Source: Acanthopleura granulata
Lineage: Eukaryota > Mollusca > Polyplacophora > Chitonida > Chitonidae
Assembly (NCBI GenBank): GCA_016165875.1
Contig: JABBOT010000003.1
Coordinates: forward strand, 36,181,860-36,245,859
Reading direction: 5' to 3'
Length of the DNA: 64,000 nucleotides
In this document: piece after piece, positions 34,601 through 44,864 of the stretch
How the letters are laid out: the number at the start of each line of letters is the position of its first letter
Position numbering within the stretch: the first letter of the stretch is position 1
Program-made: the position numbers and the translations under genes
The notes under the pieces: generated by a model
Seen by the model: the letters and a program-made list of their open reading frames with translations, nothing else
What the model was told of the DNA's origin: nothing
The model's database searches: none

Positions 34601-37600
34601 ACGTCTTTAACACACTACAAGAACAATTTTTTTGATGTTTCTAAATTTTGTTATTAAAGAAAAATCAGTACACATAAATTCTAACATTCATGTAACTAAA
34701 ACAGACGATGAATAGGTTTCTGATTTGTTTCTTTAATAATATCAATCGAAAATCTTTCACTGATTACATTTCAACCATTGCAGAGAGGACGTTGGAAACT
34801 GAGCATCCAGAGCCCTAATTCAACAGAACAATCCGTCAGAATAACTGTCCTATCCAGCGTAACAGACCAGAGCAATCCAATTATAACCACGGCAACATGG
34901 GCCAAGACAATCGTCCAATTTCCAGATGAGCATCAGACACTGTACGTCATCGTGTCGCAAGGTAAGAGATTATTTTAGAAAAACAAGAATTAAAAAGGCA
35001 GTAAAAAGTTACTGAGTTAAAAACTAAACTATATCGACAAATAGAATAATCTTGAGAAACAAAGAAAAAAAAAAGAAAGAAAGGAAAGAAAAAGAAAACA
35101 AAAATTAAATGTGAAAAAGCAAGGCAAATGAATTTGTCATTTATATTGTATACAGGATAAGCTTCTCATTCAATTGTTCAGGAAAAACTATGTAAAGTTT
35201 CGTATTTAAAGTATTCAGGGAAAGTTTTACAGAGTTTTTCATCCAAAGAGTTTAAGGATGTTGTTTTCAAATATCTCAGTCATGTCGTTTAGGGCAAACT
35301 GTATCAAATTTCTCAGTCGTATTGTTTATGTGAGAATATGCCGATGTAAAACCATTTTGAGCGTTGTCTCGGAAAACATAGTACTCTCTCGTGTCACCTG
35401 TTGTCCCGCGCACCGTCCTGCAGTGGAAAGGACAAAAAATCCTCATACAACAACAAGATACGTAACGAAAATACATTTTCTGCTCGCTACCGAAAAAATA
35501 AACCAGTCAAAATTCACTCATGGTCGGTCAGTTTTCTACAGTTCATTGTCGTTGATGTGTTTGAAAGTCTTACATGGTTCCAGCCGCCGTCGTATAAATG
35601 AAAAATTCTTGAGTGCGCCGTAAAACAGAAATCAAATAAGGAAATAAAGAAATAAATGGTTCCGTAAGCAGGCGGTCTGTGCTGCACCAGTTAAAGCAAA
35701 ACTGTCGGATAGACCTGGATGTGTGTAATTGTGACTTAATTCAGTAACATAGCAATGATGGCCTGAAGCTGTCACATAATGCATACTCATCACGTACCAT
35801 AAAATAATTTCTTCGTCATTGCTTTGCTTGCGTCAGTACATAGTTTCATTATTTTAACTCCAGATTCGTTCATCACAAAACGAAAGTGCCAATTTTGAAT
35901 TCCCGGTTGACCATATATGTATACCTATTTAATTATTCAAGTTTTTGGGTTGTTCCTTTTCGTAATACAGAAGAATTTTCCACTTATATAATGACGCCGA
36001 GCTTTCTGAGTATAGAAAACAGGAGTCTCCGAGATGAAACAACGAGCTTTTGAAACGTTTCTGACGTTTCACTGATTGATTGCATCAATGAAATGCACGT
36101 ATGCCCTGCAGCTATGCACATCATATTGTAAGCCATACGAAAATATATGCACAAATTGCCTATCAGTGTATGAATAGCCTGATTCTGTCTATTTGATATG
36201 ATATTAATTGATATCAAGAAGGCGTTTAAAGCGTACTTCAAACGCAAAAGTATCTCTCCACACCGCAGGTTTGTCCCCGCTGCTTCACGCGAACGTAACG
36301 GCCATATTGGAAAGACCGGATGACGCTAACGAAACAGCGCCCTCTATACAGCTGACCATGAGAGACAATGGTGCTGGTGAGTTTCTCCAGTTTCAGTTAC
36401 GAGCCGGTAAGCTCTTGAAGATTTGATAATTTTCTTCTACTATGCCTTATCCCCAAAGATTTAAGCAAGCATCAGTCTGACGACCATTATTCCTGTATCT
36501 GTGCCTACAAGAATTTTCTTTTCAGGTTTGTTTTTCACTGAATTATAAAGCCATGACGTAGATAGCATTTGTGATTCTGGTTGAAAGAAAAACAGTCTTA
36601 CTTAATAGTCAACTCTAAAATGTCAGTTATTTTGTGTTTTCAATTTGACAAAGCAGCTTATGACGTCACAAGTTGTATGGGCCTAATACATACACAATAC
36701 ACATGTTTTCTGCTAGTATTAATATTCATGAGATACTGTTTCTTTGGAATTGTAAAAATAGTGCCAGTGGCGCTTTAAATGTATTCAACTTATACTGAAT
36801 ACGTTAAAGTGTATGCTGACTTAATGAACCATACTGATAATGCATGTTGTCAATGACGTCACACCTACTTCTCTCTATCTCTGGAGCAAGAATTTAATGC
36901 TATATTCTCTTTTCCATCTACTGACGCCCATGTCTGTTGCCAATGACGTCACACCTGCGTAATTTTCCATACCTTTATTTTCAGTCGTAACTCCTGAACA
37001 TAAATGTGTAGAAAATGACGTAGCGTGACGTCATTGACGGCATAGTTTGTCAATAATTATAATTCATAAAGCGCAGCCTACAATTACTTGAGTAAAGGAA
37101 TTGCACAGTTTGTAATAGTACAGTTTCTACTGATCCTTACTTCGCCTTCACATCTAAACGCAGGCCAGTGCGAAAAAAATGAAACCATATTCAACACACA
37201 TTGTTTTACACAGTAACCATACGTATCCGGCACGACTCACTGCATGTATGTATTGCTGCATATTATAGGTGCTGACATAGCGAAAGATGATGGCATTTAC
37301 TCCACTTACGTCACTAACTACACAGACAACGGCCGATACTATGTCAAGATCAAGGTGTCCAACTCACCGTTGTCCGTTGTCATGAAAAACCGGATCGTTG
37401 GAACAGGTGGAAGCCGTGAGTTGTGGAGAAAACGAAACCGACGAGATACAGGGTCTCGACAACCAACGGACGAGTTTCAGCGAGTGGTTTCGGCAGGTTC
37501 CTTTCAGCTGCAGAATTTTACTGAAGGTAACATCGAGCGGGAAAAGGCGGCAATTGCTTCAGGAGAACATGAATCACACCTAATGAAAAAGAATTACAGA

Positions 37601-40600
37601 AGAATTTATTTATTTATTTATTTGATTGTGGTTTTTTGCCGTACTCAAGAATATTTCACTTAGACGACGGCGGCCATCATTCTAGTGGTAGGATACCGGG
37701 TTGAGGATGGTAAACCCAGGTAGAATGGCAGCAGAAGAATGGGTGTATAAATCAATCATCTCCTGAGGTTGCCCAAAATTTAAACGCGTTGTTGATCAAA
37801 TTGTTTGATGAAATGAAAATAGAAAATCAACTGAAATCTTATTTATTCCATTTTACTTCACATCGTGGAGTGCACGTCGCTCCTTCTGACAGAGTAAGGT
37901 AAAACACTCCCTTGCCCATTCCAAGTGACGAAAAAATTTCTCACAGTCTCATAAATTTATCCTGTAAAGTGTACATTGTTTTCCGACTAGGTCTTGATGC
38001 ATTTCCACCTGGGAAGGTGACGGACTTACGAGTGAGTGTGGACGACGATACGGCGGAAGTAACTCTCAGCTGGACGGCTACAGGGGCAGATCTGGACCAG
38101 GGCACAGGTAGGTGACGTCACAGACACATCGTAACATCAAAGCCTAAGCCGCGCGCGCTGCAGCAATGTCCACGTGTAAGTTATCCTGCACCAAATGGCA
38201 CCTATCATCAAACACATGATACCTGTCCTGCACTTTTCGGCACCTATCATTAAACACATGATACTTGCCCTGCACTGCTTGACACCTATCATCAACCACA
38301 CGAAACCTGTTCTCCAGCCCATGGCACCTATCATCAACCACAGGATATCTTATCATAAATTACATGACTTTTTCTGCAACCCATAGCACCTATCATCAAA
38401 CACATGATACCTGTCCTATAAACCATGGCACCTATCATCAAACATCATCAAATACATGATACAATTTCTGCACTCCATGCCACCATCATCAAGCTTATGA
38501 TACCTATCCATGCCGCCTATAATCTACACATCATATCTGTCCTGCATCCTATGCCACCTGTCATCAAACACATGATACAAGTATTACACTCCTTACCAAC
38601 TAACATCAAACACCTGATACTTATCCATCACCCCAAGATACCTACCATCAAACACAAGATACCTATCCTTTACCCAATGCCGCCTATGAACTACACATAA
38701 TATCTGTTCTGCACTCCATGGTATCTAACATCAAACGTATGATACCTAACCTGCACTCTTTGGCACCTATCATCAAACACATGATACCTATCCTGCACCC
38801 CATGGCATCAAATACATGATACTTATCCTGTACTTCTTGGCACCTATCATGAAACAATTGATACCTATCCTGCATCCCATGGAACCCATCATTAAACACA
38901 TGATACCTTTTCTGCACCCCGTGGAACCTATCATCAAGCACATGATACCTATCCTTCACCCCATGGCGCCAATAATCAACACATGACGTCTATCCTGCTT
39001 CCGATGGCAGCTATCATCAAACACATGATACTTATTCATCACCCATGGCACCTATCTACCAATCTTCGACATCTTCCGTACTCCACATAGCAGTTGTACT
39101 GCTGGTATTTGCAACTACATTGACAGAGATCCTGCACGCCTTGGCAGCTGTTTTGCAATCCATGGCAACTACATGTGTACTCTGTCTGTCAGCTTTCTTC
39201 GAGTATCCTCCATCATATGAAAATTTCTCTCCAGGATATGACAATTACATATTAATTTGTGCGTTTTTTCATGGAAAAGGAATCATGAAAATCAACGACA
39301 ACGACATTTGTTTAATCTAATATTCTCGTTCTGGATCCGTGGAAAGTAAACGGTTCAATTTGTGCAGTACTGATGACCAATTGCTTAGATTATTTTCTTG
39401 GAGTTCGAGTCAGTGTTTCCGAAGACATTACTTGCAATTTTCCTCAAATGCGACAAAATCTTCTGTAAAAATATCACTAAAATGAGTAGTTTTGGACACA
39501 TCAGTAACATAGAACATTCGTATCCTCAGCGATAGGCCTTTCAGCTGACTTTTCTCCATGTCCAATCATAACGCTGACCGCCATGGGATGTATGAAATAT
39601 TCTTGAGTAGGACGTAAAACTTCAATGCATAAAATAAGTAAATATATGTCATATATTATTGCAGTTTAACCGACTTACAGCACTGAGTGATATTTACTTT
39701 GCAGTATCTTCTTATGTGTTGTGGAAATCCGAAGATTTTGAGACCATCTACTCTAACCACTGGAATGCCACAAGAGTAGAAGTTAATATAAAACCACAGA
39801 CGGCTGGCATGGAAGAGAACTACACGATTCAAGTCAATGAAACAGGTATAATTACTTTCGCATACATGCAACATAATGTAGTCGATGGATTTGCTGTGTA
39901 TTAAGTCATAATCGATCATACACAAGGCACGCCGATCATAGCTGGATGAGGAGGGCGAAAAGTGGGAGAGGCGTGGTTAGCGGTAAAGTTCAAAGGTAAA
40001 GTCCAAGGTCCCTGGTGGGTGCTAAAAATCCAACCCCCGAGTCATGACCTCTACGGCAATGTCACATCGAGCGGAAACTGAGGTCACAGCCCAAAGAGAC
40101 AAGTAGTAATGCAAGCACAGAAGTGATGTCTCCAACAAAAAATATTAAACAACGAATCGTACAGTGAAAATGGAGCTTGAAAATGAAATCAGCTTGCAGG
40201 AAGGCATAATAAAGCAAGTAACAAAATGCCAATGAAGTATATGTTCACAAGGATTCCTCAGGCTGACGAAACTGACGACTAATAGGTGACTATAAACATG
40301 AAAGCATTCTAACATTTACAAAAAATAGGATTTTCTCAACAACAGGCGCAGTAAGACTGAAAAAAAAATGACTGAGTACTGGAAGACGAAAATGATTGGA
40401 ATTTCTGTGAAGAGATTTGAATTGGTGGTCAAGAGTGGCTGCCCTTAGTCATTATTTCCTGAAGCAGAAAAAATGTTATACTTTCGATGGGAGAATATTA
40501 AAATGTGTTAAACCCTTAGCAAGGCCTGCTGGCACAAAACTCAAATGACGTCACATCATTTGGTAGATTTGGTTGTGTGAACCCTTGGTATTAAGTTACA

Positions 40601-41165
40601 CAGACAATTTTCTCCTCCATTGGAATATGAAGATAAGACCTTGGTAGGGCTATTACCTCCAAAAATAGGGAATTGCCGATCATAAGTTATTTGGCAATTT
40701 GTACAGTTCAGAAGATAAACATCGTATACGGAACATGTAGATAAGACCTTGGGTGGATCTATAACCTCCAAACTGAATGAATGTATTACAGATTATGGCT
40801 ATATGCCACAGCGTTTCTCAAAACGCCATATCTGTCCTACAACCGGACACAGTAAACTTTATTTGCCTTTCTGCCCTGTTATTCCATCTCCATTAGAGAT
40901 TCCTTCACATATATATTGTTTTGTTTTTGTTTTCTTTTTCCTAACAGGAAGCGTGACGTATTACTTTGCTCTGGAGGCCCTGGACGGTAGCGGTAACGTC
41001 AGTCCTCGCTCTAACGTCGTCTCCGTGTCCATGAAATACCTCAACCCTCCATCCAGCAGTGTCCTGAACCTGCCCTTGATAATTGGCTGTGTCATCGGCA
41101 GCATCGTCCTCATCGTTCTCGTCATTGTTGGAGTTATTCTATACAGGCAAAAAAAGAAGGGATAA
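22443..41165 (+). CDS. CLCA-family calcium-activated chloride channel regulator (15 exons, 927 aa)
   Basis: Secreted or membrane-anchored CLCA protein; relatives modulate TMEM16A-type chloride channels and mucus physiology. Exons: 22443-22693, 23952-24210, 26561-26684, 27019-27263, 28344-28511, 29620-29794, 31400-31521, 32981-33149, 34256-34506, 34784-34961, 36269-36376, 37269-37526, 37991-38107, 39705-39845, 40948-41165. All junctions are GT-AG with compatible phase; 2,784 nt with one terminal stop. Residues: signal ~1-35; CLCA N-terminal region to ~293; VWA ~328-500 with MIDAS D333, S335, S337, T403, D433; beta-rich region with DNGAG; FN3-like ~773-890; TM ~899-921; tail RQKKKG. Length is typical for CLCA. 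Oddity: the zincin motif reads H174-E-W-A-R178 with G185, losing two of three expected zinc ligands. Start: ATG at 22,443 directly precedes a good signal peptide ([20 protein letters not shown]); an in-frame upstream ATG at 22,350 would bury it. Confidence 0.93.
22727..22915 (+). mobile_element. SINE (family 1), 5'-truncated
   Basis: Starts at 'GCAGCTCATGCTGGCTTCCT' and runs to tail 'TTCAGTACGGAGTAAAACAC'; in CLCA intron 1. Confidence 0.85.
23002..23144. mobile_element. Long inverted repeat (foldback/MITE-like)
   Basis: Arms 23,002-23,059 and 23,086-23,144 are imperfect reverse complements (GTTACACG...CTCATATT against AATATGAG...CGTGTAAC) around a ~26-nt loop. Intron 1 of CLCA. Confidence 0.8.
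23952..24210 (+). CDS. CLCA exon 2: CLCA_N core
   Basis: Residues 84-170: [16 protein letters not shown] is the family IPxTW block; continues to EQYGPYEK. A long pyrimidine tract precedes the acceptor. Confidence 0.92.
25024..25283 (+). mobile_element. SINE (family 1), full length
   Basis: Head 'GTGACTCAGTCGGTTAGCGC', body 'CTCTCCGGCCGTACGTGGGA', tail 'TGAGTACGACGTAAAACACC'; CLCA intron 2. Confidence 0.92.
26036..26225. repeat. CTGT-rich simple repeat
   Basis: Imperfect (TGTC)n/(TGCC)n microsatellite in CLCA intron 2; explains spurious Cys/Leu/Val-rich frames. Confidence 0.9.
26561..26684 (+). CDS. CLCA exon 3: zincin-site exon, motif degraded
   Basis: Residues 171-211: [17 protein letters not shown] at the position of the CLCA metalloprotease helix (family HExxHxxxGxxD). 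The first His and the Glu remain; the second His is Arg (CGT at 26,582-26,584) and the downstream Asp is Gly. Starts in phase 0 after EK and ends in phase 1 at ALTG; 124 bp. Confidence 0.88.
27019..27263 (+). CDS. CLCA exon 4: Cys-rich end of CLCA_N
   Basis: Residues 212-293: [53 protein letters not shown], matching the family pattern SIM(Y/F)...FC...APN.QN..C..RS.WE. Confidence 0.93.
27834..28125. mobile_element. MITE-like element with terminal inverted repeats
   Basis: Begins CCCTGCCAACACTC and ends GAGTGTTGGCTGGG (near-perfect reverse complements); interior is GGGC/CCCA-rich. Intron 4 of CLCA. Confidence 0.8.
28344..28511 (+). CDS. CLCA exon 5: VWA start with MIDAS DTSGS
   Basis: Residues 294-349: [14 protein letters not shown] is the first MIDAS motif (D333, S335, S337). 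Phase 0-0. Confidence 0.93.
28562..28640 (+). mobile_element. SINE family 2 fragment
   Basis: 'GGCGAGATCGGGAGACCCCG' followed by 'ATACCAAAGACTTTAAAAAT', shared with the reverse-oriented element at 17,770-18,050. Confidence 0.65.
29620..29794 (+). CDS. CLCA exon 6: VWA middle, MIDAS threonine
   Basis: Residues 350-407: [14 protein letters not shown] and [10 protein letters not shown] with T403. Confidence 0.93.
30167..31204. mobile_element. Dispersed ~1-kb repeat, copy 2
   Basis: Colinear with 9,972-10,830 but with about 200 bp of non-matching sequence near 30,421-30,630. Occupies most of CLCA intron 6. A SINE scrap ('CATCAATGCGGTCGCTATAA') follows at about 31,220-31,262. Confidence 0.7.
31400..31521 (+). 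CDS. CLCA exon 7: VWA strand with MIDAS TDG
   Basis: Residues 408-448: [18 protein letters not shown]433 completes the MIDAS. Confidence 0.93.
32981..33149 (+). CDS. CLCA exon 8: VWA C-terminal part
   Basis: Residues 449-504: [20 protein letters not shown] then [20 protein letters not shown]. Phase 0-1. Confidence 0.9.
33600..33960. repeat. Dispersed repeat shared with 59,440-59,680
   Basis: Shares 'AACCTAGGCGTCGAAACCGA', 'CCAAATCG-TACCA-TTTAGT' and 'TTTTTGATTGCAACT' with the distant copy. CLCA intron 8; nature unknown. Confidence 0.6.
34256..34506 (+). CDS. CLCA exon 9: post-VWA beta domain
   Basis: Residues 505-588: [20 protein letters not shown] and [12 protein letters not shown] match the CLCA segment after VWA (V/IDSTVG...T.FL...). 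Confidence 0.92.
34784..34961 (+). CDS. CLCA exon 10: beta-rich region
   Basis: Residues 589-647: [13 protein letters not shown] (family G.W.YS) and [20 protein letters not shown]. Phase 0-1. Confidence 0.9.
35580..35640 (+). mobile_element. SINE (family 1) 3' tail fragment
   Basis: 'TTGAGTGCGCCGTAAAACAG' with flanking tail only; CLCA intron 10. Confidence 0.65.
36269..36376 (+). CDS. CLCA exon 11
   Basis: Residues 648-683: [13 protein letters not shown] and [12 protein letters not shown], the family DNGAGAD block being split across the next intron. Confidence 0.92.
36661..37033. promoter_or_regulatory. Cluster of four TGACGTCA (CRE-type) palindromes
   Basis: Exact TGACGTCA at 36,661, 36,854, 36,944 and 37,026 in CLCA intron 11. 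The second and third lie in similar contexts (CAATGACGTCACACCT), suggesting local duplication. CREB/ATF binding is inferred from the motif. Confidence 0.45.
37269..37526 (+). CDS. CLCA exon 12
   Basis: Residues 684-769: [20 protein letters not shown] aligns directly with the family DDGVYS.Y...NGRYSV block; basic stretch RKRNRRD; then [14 protein letters not shown]. Confidence 0.94.
37600..37725 (-). mobile_element. SINE (family 1) fragment
   Basis: Reverse tail 'TTGCCGTACTCAAGAATATT' then 'GACGACGGCGGCCATCATTC', beginning 73 bp after the exon 12 donor. Confidence 0.8.
37991..38107 (+). CDS. CLCA exon 13: FN3-like domain start
   Basis: Residues 770-808: [16 protein letters not shown] and [17 protein letters not shown], the family FPPG.ITDL...L.WTAPG.D.D.G block. 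Confidence 0.94.
38185..39060. repeat. 42-bp satellite, roughly 20 copies
   Basis: Units carry 'CACCTATCATCAAACACATG' followed by 'ATACCTGTCCTGCAC'; spacing is exactly 42 bp in the first copies. CLCA intron 13. Unit divisible by three, hence long spurious frames on both strands. Confidence 0.95.
39548..39645 (+). mobile_element. SINE (family 1) 3' fragment
   Basis: Ends 'TTGAGTAGGACGTAAAACTT' plus an A/T-rich tail, close to the acceptor of CLCA exon 14. Confidence 0.7.
39705..39845 (+). CDS. CLCA exon 14: FN3-like middle
   Basis: Residues 809-855: [40 protein letters not shown]. Phase 1-1. Confidence 0.88.
40948..41165 (+). CDS. CLCA exon 15: FN3 end, transmembrane anchor, stop
   Basis: Residues 856-927: [19 protein letters not shown] closes the FN3-like domain; a 23-residue helix from L899 to Y921 is followed by RQKKKG and TAA. 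Single-pass type I anchor with a six-residue tail. Confidence 0.92.
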
Positions 41166-41405
41166 AAAGTTGACAGTGCATCGGAGTTTCAACGGAAAAA
41201 CAAGGGGAGACGTCCTTTTTCTTTTTTTTTTTCAAAAATCTTCCACATCCCTATAAGCAAAACCACATTGTGTTTTCTATGTAAAGGCTTTACTGGCTTA
41301 AAATGCAGTATATAATACTGCACATTGCCCTTTAGTAACTAAATGATTAAGTGTGCTTCCCTTAAGAAGTAGATTATAATAAGCGAAGGGTTTACATAGC
41401 ACTTT

Positions 41406-41440
41406 CTCTTCCAGGATCACGAAGCGTGATCCTGGAAGAG
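41406..41440. other. Perfect 16-bp hairpin (loop AAG) downstream of CLCA
   Basis: CTCTTCCAGGATCACG, AAG, then its exact reverse complement. It lies 240 bp after the stop and is probably in the 3' untranslated region. No polyA tract or U-run marks it as a terminator. Confidence 0.9.
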
Positions 41441-42405
41441 CACCTTAATCTTCTTGTAAAATTTATTCCTAAATCTAGGTGTCTCAAAATTACAAGCTAA
41501 TACAAAGTATTACCGGACGATTGTCACCCTGTAAATATGTCAAAAAAAACCTGGCTAATGGTTTCCAAAGATGTCAGAAAGACATGTGTCTAATACCTGA
41601 TGCATCAAATCCAGAAAGTAGTTTATTAAACTTTATATTTCAAAATTGAATGGTCCATATTTGCGTACACAGCCTGCACACTGCTATAATATCCTTCTAT
41701 TGAGCGGGGAAAGGTATGAAAGTGCCCCAGATGCGCCTATATTGTCACTGTTTATCCTGCCTTCGGCTTTATTAAAAAACCTAGAGTTTTATGGGTTAGA
41801 CAGAGGTATTGTGAAGTAGTACATCTAGTTTCACTCGCACTTTTTTCATTGACTACTTATCATCACCAAACCCAGAAAGGTATAAAATGTTATAGAATTT
41901 GTTTAGAGGTGTTAAGTGTTAAAGTTCTACAGATCTGACAACTTTGATAAAACTGCTTCGCATGATAACGAAGGCACAACTGCCAGGGTGTTCTTGTTAG
42001 CTCGTACGTTGCCCACTCGTACGTATTCCGTGGAGTCTGAAACCAACACCATGTAAAAACTTGTTAGCTTTTCTAATCAGAACAATTATAATCACGTATG
42101 CTGTTATATGTGTTTCTTTTTAACTCCATATTCACGAGTTAACACTAATACAACAGTAATTAGGGCTTAGGTTTGCGAAAATAGGAGTCATCCGAATAAA
42201 CCAACCACTTCCTCTAGAGATTTGATAAACCTCTTGACTCTAAGCCGTAACTGCAGTTTGCACTTAGTTGCCTTGATATTTTATATGCGTTTTAATCGTA
42301 TCTAAATGTGTATAATTCCATAAACAACAGACAGTATAGATTTAAACGCTGTAATGCTTTTCACAATGTTGTATTTGCTCACATTTGACTCCGTAGTCCA
42401 TGTGG
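41441..42405. other. CLCA 3' flank, nothing further recognised
   Basis: Likely contains the end of the CLCA transcript. The first AATAAA noticed is near 42,195; a 1-kb 3' UTR is possible but unproven. Confidence 0.3.
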
Positions 42406-42407
42406 AC

Positions 42408-42630
42408 GGCGTGTTAGGGTGGCGTGATGGCTCACGAGACTTTCGCTAATGTGATTGCTGTGAGGTGAAGTCGAGCTCATGCTGCATGGCTTCTTCTCTG
42501 GCCGTACCTGGGAAAATCTGCCGGCAATCTGCGGATTGTTTGGTTTCCTGAAACCAAAATACCGGCTGCCGTCGTAAGAATGAAATATTCTTGAAAACGT
42601 CGTAACACACCAATCGGAGAAGTAAATAAA
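42408..42630 (+). mobile_element. SINE (family 1), diverged
   Basis: 'GCTCATGCTGCATGGCTTCT', 'CCGTCGTAAGAATGAAATAT' and an A-rich end. Confidence 0.8.
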
Positions 42631-43965
42631 TATTTTCTCACGCTTACTATTTATAATCCGGACGCTTCGATATAGATGCTTTGTATGTACTCCCATATTT
42701 TCAATTTTTCCGTTAAAATATGACAAAAGTAAAATTATTTGCCTGAGAATATAATGTTTTTACCTTGTTGCTTATTTATATTGGCTAAGCTTGGATCAAG
42801 GAAATAATGGGTTAATGAAATTGTCATGGACACGTGATCCCACAAATGAATGTTTTTCATACAGTCACTAAAAGGGAGAAAAAGATTCTGAATGCGCCAA
42901 CTTTTCAACTTGAGGTTACATTCGAGCTTTTGACGGCTTATTGTCAATAGATTTCGCTGCGGAGGATATTACAGAATTGAATTTTCTCTTTTGATGTACG
43001 CGTCGATTCATGTTTGTTTTTTACTATAATGAAGAATATTTCAGCTGTGTGTACGTAATGGTGCATTATCAATAATCCTTAACGACACAGAAGTCACCTT
43101 GCACATGTTCGGTATCACTTTATAAGGCGGGTCTCAAATATTGATACTAAACGTGACTTGAGGGTTGTGTTAAAGACCCAGAGGCAGATGTAGGCAAGAC
43201 GAAAATAAAGCCCACAGCTGTCAAAAACAAAAGTTATCACCCTGTTCAAATGTCTGAGGCTGCTGTTCAAAATTTAGCAGACACATATTTTTTTCCATGA
43301 ATTGGTCATGGTGATAATGGTTACCAGCCTTAGGGCGTCTAGGGCTAGCAGATCTAAGCACAGACTTGTGGCGTCAAAGGTTAAAACACATGTACAAGTA
43401 AACATAATTGCGAACTGTTTCCCTGTACTCCATAAATGTGACATCACGTGTTCTTGAGTTGCGCCTAAAGCTCAGTCAGCCTATCAATTTTTACACTATC
43501 GTCATGATAACCTCGAGGCGTGTCCTGTTATTTGAGACGCGTTTGTTGATCTGAAGAGCTCATTGCACATGGAAGGAATTAAAATGAAAGCGAGACATTT
43601 TTGTAAAAATTATTTATTAAGGCTGTATATAGGGGGATATATAGGTTTTGGATAATACTCCATACATTTGATTGCAAATAATATTTATATATTTCCAAAA
43701 ATATTTAAACGTTTTTACAGCTAACTTATTTAATACAGGCAAATAAAATATGAACCAATGGTACCATATCACCAGATACATACAGCCATAGATTCTGCCT
43801 GACGACAACGGCTGCGAGAAATGTCAGATTCCTGTTCTTTCCGTATTTGTACTTTTATGTTGTGGTCATCAGGAAATGAAATACTGGTGTAAAAATGGGG
43901 GATATATACACAATTTAACAATGGAAATTTACATAAATGGTGGGGAAGATCCACGGACACAAGCC
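42631..43965. other. Intergenic, nothing recognised
   Basis: Searched for a signal exon or V exon of copy D; none found. Confidence 0.45.
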
Positions 43966-43971
43966 GTGAGT

Positions 43972-44150
43972 TATTTATTTGATTGATGTTTTACGCCGCA
44001 CTCAAAATTATTTCACTTATTCGACCTCGGCCAGTGACATGGCGGGAGAAAACCGGGTAGAGCCTGGAGGGTACCCACGACCATTCGCAGGTTACTGGCA
44101 GACCTTCACACGAGAGGAAACCGGCATGAACTGGACTTCACAGCGACTAA
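43972..44150 (-). mobile_element. SINE (family 1)
   Basis: Reverse: 'TTACGCCGCACTCAAAATTA' tail, 'CGGGAGAAAACCGGGTAGAG' body, head end truncated at the next element. Confidence 0.85.
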
Positions 44151-44155
44151 TTTTG

Positions 44156-44270
44156 CTCTGGGGCCGGTTTTACCAAAAGGGTGTAACGTGTCATCAAATG
44201 TCACTATGTGTCGTTATGACAGTAACATTTGACATAACTTATAACCTGTTCGTAAAAACGGCCCCCAGAG
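44156..44270. mobile_element. Short inverted-repeat element (MITE-like)
   Basis: Arms of about 48 bp: CTCTGGGGCCGGTTTTAC at the left, GTAAAAACGGCCCCCAGAG at the right, small centre. It adjoins a SINE truncated at its head end. Confidence 0.75.
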
Positions 44271-44552
44271 ATGTCACTGTGCTATAAAGACGTAACTGGA
44301 AAACTGAGTTTTGTTGTGTTTAAGAGGGTCAGAGGCCAAATTCACAAAACTTACATAGTCCCCAGTAAATGACATCATTTTGCCTGACTGAGCTAGAACA
44401 CATGCATATATAGTGTACATGTAGATTAACAAACAAAAACATCTGTACGTAGGTCTATGAAATTGACCCCTGGTGTCTGAGGATTCCTGTAACCCTCCAC
44501 CAAGTCAGAATCAAAGTGGTATATTCTTACTTAATTTTGCTTTTGAACACAG

Positions 44553-44864
44553 TGATGGTAACCAGTGTAAACCTGACGAACACCCCAGATTTCTTGTTAG
44601 CCGGTGGCCTCCACGCCTTCACTTGTACATCCTCACCCAGTCAACCTCCGGCTTGCGTGACGTTGTACTTACAGACCTCTGGCAATGTCCGGGAGATAGA
44701 TCAGGGGGACTGTCACCAGGAATCCAGTTATGTAGTGTCTGTCAGCCAAAAACTGAGGTATACAGCCAATGCCGCGGATAATGGTGCTGAGCTGTACTGT
44801 ACAGCCAACAACAGTGTGACGGATCCTCCTGTGCGCTCACAAATCTACAGATTAAATCTACACT
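44553..44864 (+). pseudogene. Copy D Ig3 exon
   Basis: 312 bp as in receptor A, open; FTCTSSPSQPPACVTLYLQT and AELYCTANNSVTDPPVRSQI. Cysteines intact. Confidence 0.85.

Noticed and set aside
38137..38959. His/Met/Ile-rich frames on both strands in CLCA intron 13
   Set aside because: Products of the 42-bp satellite, whose unit is divisible by three.
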